Source: Cliona cf. orientalis (lineage: Eukaryota; Porifera; Demospongiae; Clionaida; Clionaidae). From it: DNA of 64,000 bases. The DNA is taken from contig OZ005689.1 of NCBI GenBank assembly GCA_963930775.1, positions 6,239,569-6,303,568 of the forward strand. The letters run 5' to 3'. Shown piece by piece: positions 56,282 through 64,000 of the stretch. The notes beneath the pieces are model-generated. The model worked only from the letters and a program-made list of their open reading frames with translations. It was not told the DNA's origin and made no database searches. A program made the translations under genes and the position numbers. Every line of letters begins with the position of its first letter. The first letter of the stretch is position 1.

Positions 56282-56645
56282 CTCGGAAATTAGTCTCGTG
56301 CCCAGACCCCACCCCCAAAAAGAGGGAAAGGGGGTGGGGTCTGGGCACGAGACTACTCGGAAATTATCTAGCTAGCTAGCAAGTCGGCTGGTGCGCATGC
56401 GCAATTAAAAATCCACGTGACATTAGGGACTCTCCCTTGCAATTGACCTAGTCAATACAGAAACTTAAATTTAGTCTCGTGCCCAGACCCCACCCCCAAA
56501 AAGAGGGAAAGGGGGTGGGGTCTGGGCACGAGACTACTCGGAAATTATGTAGCTAGCTAGCAAGTCGGCTGGTGCGCATGCGCAATTAAAAATCCACGTG
56601 ACATTAGGGACTCTCCCTTGCAATTGACCTAGTCAGTACAGAAAC
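56282..56645. repeat. Tandem duplication of a 181-bp unit that contains a 65-bp palindromic element
   Basis: Units start at 56291 and 56472 and are nearly identical (shared GTCGGCTGGTGCGCATGCGC and CCACGTGACATTAGGGACTC). Each contains one copy of the 65-bp TAGTCTCG hairpin. Confidence 0.9.
56291..56355. mobile_element. 65-bp TAGTCTCG micro-element, 9-bp TSD CTCGGAAAT
   Basis: A perfect 26-bp inverted repeat (TAGTCTCGTGCCCAGACCCC plus ACCCCC) around a 13-base loop. CTCGGAAAT flanks both sides (56282-56290 and 56356-56364). The second copy (56472-56536) arose by the tandem duplication and keeps only the right-hand 9-mer. Confidence 0.85.
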
Positions 56646-57019
56646 TTTTGCAGGCATAGATTTTACAAAAGTTTCAATAGACTGACACTGGTGATAGACT
56701 TACTTAGAACTAATAGTTAGCGAGTGCATACCCATCACCTTTTGCTACAGTTGGTGAAAGCAATATACCTGGCTTAATTTGGGGCAAAAATGGTTGAATT
56801 TTTGTTCATTAAAACCGGTCTTTTCGGTATTTGGCTTCAGATGCTAGTCTGGTACATAGTGCTAATATAACCTAGCCTATGACCTTTAAATTTAGTAGGG
56901 TTCTATATGTATGCATAAACCATGTAAGTTAACCTGATTGAACAGGTAATTATTTACAAAAATTATGTATTCAAACAACACTGCAACTAGTACATGTATG
57001 AATATAGCTACTTCATATC

Positions 57020-57310
57020 AACTAGAGGTCTTAGCATGATTTAGAGGTATTCAATGTAGGATTTAAGCGGTCTTAACAGGATTTTAGAGGTCCTAGCAGG
57101 ATTTTAGAGGTTTTAGCTAGTAGCTAGGTCTCAGCAGGATTTTAGAGGTTTTAGCTGGCCTCAGCAGGATTTTAGAGGTTTTAATAGGAAACGATTTCAG
57201 AGGTCTTAGCAGGATTTTAGTGGTTTTAGTAGGACTTAGTAGGATTTTAGAGGTTTTTGTAGGTCTCAGCAGGATTTTATAGGTTTTGTAGGTCTCAGCA
57301 GGATTTTAGA
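57020..57310. repeat. AGGATTTTAGAGG minisatellite, block 1
   Basis: Degenerate tandem modules of about 19-40 bp built from AGCAGGATTTTAGAGGTTTT and AGTAGGTCTT. Contains frequent TAG stops, so it is non-coding. Confidence 0.9.
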
Positions 57311-57400
57311 ATATAGTTGTAACAAATTCAGCAATCTGATTGGTCGGTTGGAGGTCCATTATTTCACTTAGAGACCTCTCAATTTACTTATATACCTCTT

Positions 57401-57755
57401 CAGGGGCGTACCCAGGATTTAATACAGGGGGTTTCTAAGTAGTTGCGCGCGAAGCGCGCGCGAAAAATTGAGCGACCACGCCCACTTTTGGGGGGCCACG
57501 CCCTCTAATTAACGATCGCCGTTTAGCATGTTTTAGTAACAGTTTGCCAGATTCTCGAAGATTTTAGCAAAGAAACACAAGGAAAAACACCAGAGAAGAG
57601 TTCTAAGCTAAGTTTTAAGAGATTTTAGTGCCTGCAGATGGAATCTGGAAACCAAGGGGGTTTCCTATAGCAGCTAAGTCATACTAAGATAATGCTGAAT
57701 CTGACTGCCAAGGGGGGTTTCCGGGCAACGAGGAAACAACTAAGGTACGCCCCTG
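57401..57755. mobile_element. CAGGGGCG-ended MITE, 355 bp, 5-bp TSD CTCTT
   Basis: Ends CAGGGGCGTACCCAGG and AAGGTACGCCCCTG, CTCTT at 57396-57400 and 57756-57760. Interior GCGCGCGAAGCGCGCGC followed by GACCACGCCCAC. It lies between the two minisatellite blocks. Confidence 0.9.
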
Positions 57756-58016
57756 CTCTTAGAGAGGTAGGTCTATTATTGAGCTGCCAAGGGCAAAGAA
57801 AGATGCACAGTGCAACAGTAGCCTAGTCCCCAGGCTAAATGTCATGGTTACAATTGCTATATTCTAAATCAGTTAGAGACCTCGTCCAATGGTCTCTACG
57901 CTTTTAAGAGACCCTCAGGCCCTTAGTAGCACCCTCGCTTTCGCTCGGGATGCTACAGCCCAGGGCCTTTGGGTCTCTTAAAAGGCGTAGAGACCTTGGA
58001 CTCGGTCTCTAACTAT
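57756..58016. repeat. Short palindromic segment between minisatellite blocks
   Basis: Contains GTTAGAGACCTCGTCCAATG with an inverted partner (GGACTCGGTCTCTAAC) and a central GGGTCTCTTAAAAGGCGTAG / CTACGCTTTTAAGAGACCC pair. Looks like another small inverted element; limits approximate. Confidence 0.6.
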
Positions 58017-58815
58017 TATTTAGAGGTTTTAATAGGATTTCAGAGGTCTTAGCAGGTGTTTAGTGGTTTTAGTAGGCCTTAGCAGGATTTTAGAGGTCCT
58101 AGCAGGATTTTATAGGTTTTGTAGGTCTCAGCAGGATCTTAGAGGTCCTAGCAGGATTTTAGAGGTTTTAATAGGATTTCAGAGGTCTTAGCAGGAGTTT
58201 AGTGGTTTTAGTAGGCCTTAGCAGGATTTTAGAGGTCCTAGCAGGATTTTACAGGTTTTTGTAGGTCTCAGCAGGATTTTAGAGGTTTTAGTAGGTCTCA
58301 GCAGGATTTTTACAGGTTTTAGTAGGTCTCAGCAGGATTTTAGAGGTTTTAGCAGATCTCAGCAGGATTTTCCAGGTCTTAGCTGGATTTTAGTAGGCCT
58401 TAGCAGGATTTTAGAGGTTGTAATAGGATTTTTGAGGTCTTACCAGGATTTAGAGGTTTTAGTATATATTAGCGGGATTTTAGAGGTTTTAGGAGGTCTT
58501 TAGCAGGATCTTAGATGTTTTAATGGGATTTTAGAGGTCTTAGCAGGATTTTAGAAGTTTTAATAGGATTTTCGAGGTTTTAGTAGGTCTTAGCAGCATT
58601 TTAGAGATTATAATAGGATTTTAGATGTCTTGGCAGGATTTAGAGGTTTTAGTAGGTCTTAGCGAAATTTCAGAGGTCTTAACAAGATTTTAGAGGTTGT
58701 AATAGGATTTTAGAGGATTTAGAGGTTTTAGTAGGTCTTAGCAGGATTTTAGAGATTTTAGTAGGTCTTAGCGGGATTTTACAGGTCTTAGGATTTTAGA
58801 GGTCTTAGAAGAATT
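58017..58815. repeat. AGGATTTTAGAGG minisatellite, block 2
   Basis: About 800 bp of the same modules as block 1, with higher-order repetition (TTTTAGTAGG(C/T)CTTAGCAGG). Non-coding. Confidence 0.9.
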
Positions 58816-59810
58816 TTAGTAGCACTTTATAGGAGTATAGCATCGATCTCCTATAAAGAACAAACAAACCCTGGAAACTAACCCTACCATATTATTATTA
58901 TACTCTAACCCTGATAAAAACAGTTTTACTCAAAACCCAACCCCTAGCCTGATCCCAATAGCCTTGTCTGTCTTTGTGGGATTTTCAAGTAGGATTTGGG
59001 ATCACTAGAAAAAACGATCGAGTAATGAATGGGCTAGATAAAGTAAGGTCTATTAAAACTTACTTAAAACCAATTATAAAAACCTGTAAAACCTAAAAAT
59101 CATGAATCTCTCATAATATTAATTTTTTCAACATAAAAATCAGTCAGATAAAAATCATAGACGTGCATGATTGAGACCTTAGTAGTAATGTTGGAGTAGT
59201 CAATCCTAGTGATGTTGTGGCCTAATTGCAGTCCAGTCTAATATGTGCACAGTGTTAAAACCTTAAAACCATAAAGACTAGTTTTATAAGCAAATAATTC
59301 AAGTAAGTAGGCCCCATATCAAGCCACAAATGGAAAGCAAAGGACCGAGCAGGTTCAAGTCTAGGGCCTGGGGACGAGGCTAGCTCAAGCCAAGAACGAG
59401 CGAAGATTTTAGACGTCGTGAAAATGAGTTCAATGGGAGAATGGAGTTCGGCGATACTACAGCGATGTGGCAGCTGTGAAAGTTCCAAAAGATAGAAAAC
59501 CATGTTTGATGCCTGTTACCACCAAAAAGAGTCTAACACCAATGTTCACCGAGAAGGGCGACGATTTAAGGTTGACGTACAAATTTTCTTGGTGGATCAT
59601 TGAGGGTTATGTACATTTTGGCGTAAATTCACAAATATTGCCTTTATACCTAAAGGGAAGATTTACGCCATTGATGCCTTTAGGCATAAAGGGAAGATTT
59701 TACGCCATCATTCCCGTTCTGTACCTAACAGGAACATTTTACGCAAAGAATTTCAGCGCATATTCCCTTGTGTGCAATCAATGTAATGTGTGCATATAAA
59801 GGGAAGATTA
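58816..59810. other. No gene identified
   Basis: AT-rich to 59330. A solo CCTGGGGACGAGGCTA end is at about 59367-59382. A short ATG frame at 59427 (MSSMGEWSSAILQRCG, 23 codons) and a 110-codon frame at 59467-59799 have no recognisable domain; the latter overlaps GGGAAGATTTTACGCCA repeat units. Confidence 0.4.
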
Positions 59811-59980
59811 CCGTGTTTATGCTAATAAAACGCATGATCTAATTAGCGCAAGAAAATTCGTGTTCTACGATTTTTCATAGTGCATCTTAATGGAGCGCGT
59901 GACGACCTTTACCAGAAAATCGCCCAAAATTTAAAATCGTAATTATTTTTTTAGCTTGCGTTCTATTAGCATAAACACGG
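59811..59980. mobile_element. TA-flanked palindromic MITE (CCGTGTTTATGCTAATA ends), 170 bp
   Basis: Ends CCGTGTTTATGCTAATA and TATTAGCATAAACACGG, TA outside (59809-59810, 59981-59982). Confidence 0.85.
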
Positions 59981-60344
59981 TAATTTTTATGCCAACTTCA
60001 TTTTCGGGATATTTGCTATATTAACACAATGGGAAGATTTACGCCAATTACATGGCTGGCGTAAAATCTTCTCATTATAACTGTACACAGTCACAAGGAG
60101 CAGATAATACGTCGTCACAGTTTCTTCAGGTAAATCAATTTATATTTATTAGTAGGGTCCTACCCCCTCCCCTGATGTGGGATATGTATAGCTAACACAA
60201 TGGGAAGATTTTACGCCAGCCATGTAATCGGCGTAAAATCTTCCCATTATGACTGTATACACAGTCACGAGGAGCAGATAGTACGCTGTTAAGAACTTTG
60301 AAAGGAGTCGAGTACCACAGATTTGCAGTATGACCTTTGCCCTT
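59981..60344. repeat. GGGAAGATTTTACGCC hairpin repeats
   Basis: Two copies (about 60026-60110 and 60188-60290) of an inverted module, ATGGGAAGATTTTACGCCAG with GGCGTAAAATCTTCCCATTA, each followed by ACACAGTCAC(A/G)AGGAGCAGATA. Related units lie at 59630-59760. Confidence 0.75.
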
Positions 60345-60348
60345 TTAA

Positions 60349-61530
60349 GGTACCATTAAATTGCGTGGGCGTGAGGTGGGGGAAATGACACCTAAACCAC
60401 ATCAAAGTCATTAGTGAGGTGCATGTTGTGTAACCACGCCCTTTTAATTGCCCAGGTCTCAGGGGTGTGGCTGCTAGAGCCGGAAGTGTTCATTTAATAC
60501 CGTAAACTCTGGTTATTAAGCGCACCTCGCTATTAAGCGCACATTATTTATTAAGCGCATGCCCTCTTCTTATCATAAGCTATTGTTTATTAAGCGCATG
60601 CGCTTAATAGGCGTGGCGTTCTATGAACCTGACCTTGACCGGCTGGAAAGTATTTGGAGTCAGGTATCTTTGGAGAAATGATGGCCACGAATAACGTTAT
60701 CATGCAAGAAGATCGACAAATCGCCAGCACTCGTCATCTTGAGCGGCAACTGTAAACGCTAAAGTGCTCGATCGATCGAGTGCTAGCGGGCCCGGGCCTC
60801 GCATCCATCACGTGCCCAAACGTTTGTGGGCGTGGTTATGTGCCATATAAGCGCATATCCTTTATTAAGCGCATACTGTCATACCGTTTACCGCTATAAG
60901 CGCATGCGCTTATTAACCAGAGTCTACGGTATCCTCAATGGACCGGAAGCCGAGCCGGAAGGGAGGGGCCAGGCCACGCCCAAAACAGCACCACCCTGTG
61001 CCTCAAGGGCCACCATTCTCAATCAAGTGCCGACTGGCCACCGGATGTCCACCGGAAGCCCACAATCAATCCCAATTAAAACACACAGCTTCCTCAAGGC
61101 CAAAACACACACAAACACTTGGAGGCCGTTCTGCCACACCGCCCACACAAGAGCTCACCTCATTTCCTGTGTGGGCGGGGCAACAACACGTCATCGAAAC
61201 CACATCCACTTCAAACCATCGTCAGCTTCCGTCCAGCCGTACGGTCCCCTCCATCGCACCGGCGTACAGTGCCTCATTAACTGACATGGCCTCACCTGTG
61301 ACCTCTTGCCACGCCCCCAAAGCCTCCTCGCAGGGTTCAAAGGTCACCACCGCTTCCGGGACACGCCCACCTATCGCCGAGGCCAAGTCTTAGGCGCCGA
61401 TATCCAAGCACTGGCCCGTGAAGCCACGCCCAATCGGAAGCAATAAAACCTGCATTAACGCACACGTACACACTCCATACAGTGCCAGGAACACGCCCAC
61501 ATGCTTAATTAGGCCTAATTAGCTTTTTTT
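60349..61530. mobile_element. TTAA-type element, reversed copy of the RecQ insertion, with a nested MITE
   Basis: It starts after TTAA (60345-60348) with GGTACCATTAAATTGCGTGG and follows the reverse complement of 42866-42100. A TA-flanked MITE (60500-60929) interrupts it at a TA in the TTTAATATCC context. Similarity ends in the T tract at about 61525, where an AACACTAAG-family fragment begins; the left terminal repeat is missing. The long open frames at 60826-61393 are translations of the element. Confidence 0.85.
60500..60929. mobile_element. TA-flanked palindromic MITE (CCGTAAACTCTGG ends), 430 bp
   Basis: Ends CCGTAAACTCTGGTTATTAA and TTATTAACCAGAGTCTACGG; TA at 60498-60499 and 60930-60931. 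The uninterrupted homologue at about 42710 supplies the empty site, which has a single TA. Confidence 0.9.
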
Positions 61531-61533
61531 TTT

Positions 61534-61640
61534 TTCAAGGCGACCTGAACACTAAGCAAAAAATTTTTTTTTCAAAAAACCACCATATAATCGAGCTGGG
61601 TGCATAGTGGAACCATACAATGCAAACAGGCAGCCTCGGA
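61534..61640. mobile_element. AACACTAAG-family MITE fragment
   Basis: CAAGGCGACCTGAACACTAA followed by GCAAAAAATTTTTT and CATATAATCGAGCTGGGTGC, the first ~105 bp of the family only. Confidence 0.7.
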
Positions 61641-62360
61641 CGTGACCTTCACCTGCCATGTGCTAGACTGAATAGGGAAATCCCCCCGAGTGCGTGCTAG
61701 CCAAAGAAAGCGAACTGGGAGAATCGCCATATCTCATCGATAGTCCACGATCTCTTCTACGCTAGGTTCGAATTCTGGGTCCCAACACCCTGTCATGCGC
61801 GCTAAATATTTTGAAGCAGTTTTCACCCCAATTTCATCATAGGTTTCATCATCATTTCATCATATTTCATCATCATTACCTCATCGAGCGGCCGAATCGA
61901 TTTGTTAATTGGGACTCTGGACGTATTAATGAACAACCTAGAGACTAACGTCCAGAGTCCCGCACGAATACGCCGCCATAAATTCGAACCAGGACACATC
62001 GACAAACTGCGCATGCTCCGTATACGCGTACAATATTGGGGCGCGCGGCTTGAGCCGGTTGACCTTCACCTGCCATGTGCTCGACTGAATAGGGAAATCC
62101 CCCTGCCCTAAAAGCGAGCTCGCTAGAGAAAGCGAACTGAGAGAAACGCCATAATGATATCATCGGATAGTCCACGATCTCTTCTACGCTTGGTTCGAAT
62201 TATGGGTCCCAACAACCTTTCATGCGCGCTAAACATTTTGAAACAGTTTCACAGCAATTACATCATAGGTTTCATCATAGGTTTCATCATCATTTCATCG
62301 TAATTTCATCATAATTACCTCATCGCGAGGCCGAATTCTTTTTTGCGAATTGGGACTCTG
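61640..62360. repeat. Direct repeat, two ~300-bp units with a pol-III B-box-like motif and TTCATCAT tail
   Basis: Units at about 61640-61925 and 62060-62365 share GTGACCTTCACCTGCCATG-like starts, CTACGCT(A/T)GGTTCGAATT, TGGGTCCCAAC, a (TTTCATCAT)n stretch and AATTGGGACTCTGGACG. GGTTCGAATTC is one base from the tRNA T-loop/B-box consensus. Reversed GGGACTCTGGACG/CGTCCAGAGTCCC pieces sit between the units. A tRNA-like SINE is possible, but I cannot identify a convincing A box. Confidence 0.5.
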
Positions 62361-62692
62361 GACGTAATTAGCTGAAATGAGTACATTAATTCAAGTAACC
62401 TCTAAAATTATTGTTCTTACAGTGATGCATGCATTGATCATGTAAACAGGGTAGTGTGCAACCGACACAACCCACCTTTAGACGAGAAGAACCACTTTCA
62501 GTTTTCACTTAATTGTACTAGTATGTATTATTAAGAAGACTGCATGCTCTTTAAAAGGCCATGAAGGGTGCTAGATTTTGTCAAGGGAGTAACAAAAAGT
62601 AGTGCCTATTAGCTAGTAGCTACGCAGCCATATTATTACATAAATCTTCATTCTGAAAACACAGCAAATTCTTCATTCCAGAACAGCTAGCT
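62361..62692. other. Upstream region of the lectin-like gene
   Basis: AT-rich, no gene. Presumably contains the promoter of the gene starting at 62693; no unmistakable core promoter element recognised. Confidence 0.4.
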
Positions 62693-63745
62693 ATGTGTCG
62701 ATTCCTGTTCACTGCTGCGATCTTTCTTATGCTAATTCACCTTCATGGAGCCAGTTCTCAGGATGAGGGAACATGCACTACTGAGGAAGTAAGGAGAGGT
62801 CTTGTAGACAAACAACTGGCAGCTCTAGGCTATGAGAACTACACCTGCGTGTGTAGCTAAGTGACATTGAAATTTATTCTGCATATCATTTTCTTTAGAC
62901 AATAGCATAGCTCTTTAATTACTTTAGTGTGGCAAATTGGATTAAGTGCAGATCTTCCAGCAATGTCTTGTGCTGAGATTCTCCGCTACAAAACCAATTC
63001 TTCATCTGGCTACTATTGGCTTCAGTCTACTAATGGTTCTGCTATTTATGCATACTGTGACATGACCCTGACCTGTAAGGGAGTCAGTGGAGGGTGGATG
63101 CAGGTGGTCAACCTGGACATGACCAACACCAGTCACCAATGTTCACCTGGTACCACACTGAGAACTGATCTACCCAAGCGTCTGTGTGGAAGTGGCATTA
63201 GTAGTGGTTTGGGGTGTTCATTTACCATTTTTGACACGTATGGAATTGCATACAGCCAAGTCTGTGGGAAGATTATTGGATATCAGGACCGCACTCCAGA
63301 TGCATTTGGCCAAGCACAAGGCCAATCAATTGATGGAGCCTATGTTGATGGCATTAGTCTCACTCATGGCAGCAACCCACGCCAGCACATCTGGACTTTT
63401 GCAGCAGCCCTTGATGAAGTTGGTACTACGTACCCTGAGTATAACTGTCCTTGCACGAATAGGAATTTATCCTCCTCTGCCACACCACCACCAGATTTTG
63501 TTGGAAATGACTACTTCTGTGACACCGGCAGTGCAGACGAGTTTCAGTACATTTTCTATGGTGATGATCCACTATGGGATGGAGCAGATTGTGGACCAAA
63601 TAACGACTGCTGTGACTTCAACAATCCTCCGTGGTTTCGCAAGCAACTGCCATCCACCACAACTGATAATATCGAGATGCGTTTATGCTGTTTTCATTGT
63701 GATGAAGATACCCCCATAGAAGTGATTGAAATTTATGTCCAGTGA
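62693..63745 (+). CDS. Secreted fibrinogen-like cysteine-rich protein (right copy), 2 exons
   Basis: Exon 1 (62693-62852) encodes a signal peptide (MCRFLFTAAIFLMLIHLHGASS) and a short CTTEEVRRGLVDKQLAALGY segment. Exon 2 (62928-63745) starts after a TTACTTTAG acceptor; both sides are phase 1, giving 325 codons. The mature part opens with SCAEILR..SSSGYYWLQS and YCDMTLTC, which resembles the start of fibrinogen-C/intelectin-like domains, then HIWTFAAALDE, CPCTNRN, FVGNDYFCDTG, DPLWDG and the end IEVIEIYVQ. Cysteine content and the signal peptide indicate an extracellular, perhaps lectin-like, protein of a family expanded in sponges and cnidarians; ligand unknown. The donor (TGT|GTAGCT) is weaker than in the left copy, where GGTAAGTG is kept. 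Confidence 0.8.
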
Positions 63746-64000
63746 ATTGAGTATAGCTATAGCTACCTGGCTTTGTTTATTCAGTTGTATTATGTATAGC
63801 TATATTTTTTTATAACGGACATTCACGAGCAGAGTGTATAGCTTTATATTCTCTCATGATAATGACACTGTATATTAGATGCTGCATGGTGCTATACTAG
63901 CCAGTGTATTATTATTCCTATATATGCCACAGTTAACTGCTCAGTACATTAATTAATTGCCATCATATCAATAATGAATGCACTGGAGTGCAGAACCCTC
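63746..64000. other. 3' flank of the lectin-like gene
   Basis: AT-rich, no other gene. No clear AATAAA close to the stop codon. Confidence 0.4.

Noticed and set aside
59467-59799. 110-residue plus-strand frame
   Set aside because: The second half translates GGGAAGATTTTACGCC repeat units and the first half has no recognisable domain or upstream exon.
60826-61393. Two ~150-residue overlapping proline-rich frames
   Set aside because: Both are translations of the reversed TTAA-element copy and nested MITE; homologous frames at 42357-42748 show the same artefact.
61765-61790. Candidate tRNA gene
   Set aside because: Only a B-box-like GGTTCGAATTC is visible; no cloverleaf, acceptor stem or A box could be drawn.

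Overview
The window looks like nuclear DNA of a metazoan, most likely a demosponge. It has GT-AG introns, a long multi-exon Death-domain kinase gene, secreted cysteine-rich lectin-like genes of a type I know from sponges and cnidarians, and a very high density of transposable elements and MITEs. This is inference from gene content; no species can be named from the sequence alone.

Host genes: (1) two same-strand copies of a secreted fibrinogen-like/cysteine-rich protein gene near the two edges. The left copy (1451-2498) is a pseudogene with a lost start codon and two in-frame stops. The right copy (62693-63745) is intact by eye. (2) One minus-strand gene of four exons spread over 40897-19131. 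The exons join in phase into a 936-residue protein: Death domain, a middle domain, a coiled coil with a NEMO/optineurin-like UBAN motif, and a TKL/RIPK-like kinase. Its introns hold most of the repeats in the middle of the window.

Mobile DNA, left to right: tandem ~390-bp MITEs; a 5'-truncated LINE inside a TA-flanked palindromic element (6216-8102); a minus-strand LINE (about 17990-8940) broken by two TA-flanked MITEs and a 4.75-kb CACTA-like element with a CAG target duplication; many TA-flanked palindromic elements whose ends all begin CCGT; a 1.14-kb foldback palindrome (39005-40146); and, at 40924-56246, a nested stack inserted about 18 bp upstream of the kinase start codon. The outermost layer of the stack has a 9-bp duplication (AGTACTAGC). 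Inside it lies a TA-flanked unit (41044-55295) that carries a Ulp1-protease/MULE transposase gene. Inside that lies a 7,991-bp transposon (41421-49411) with ~110-bp inverted repeats and a perfect 9-bp duplication (TGAAACATG). It encodes a RecQ-like helicase (+) and a DUF6589 DDE transposase-like protein (-), and so resembles the helicase-bearing Academ group (AcademH).

Main new observations: five further elements (65 to 778 bp, plus the outer stack layer) share the TAG(T/C)CTC ends, the 9-bp duplications and a covarying subterminal hairpin with that helicase transposon, so they look like its non-autonomous relatives. The RecQ gene carries a 1,018-bp TTAA-flanked element whose junctions form GT and AG exactly where removal restores the reading frame, as an introner would. 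The right side of the window (57-60 kb) is a degenerate minisatellite and hairpin repeats, followed by a second TTAA-element copy and tRNA-like repeat units before the intact lectin-like gene.
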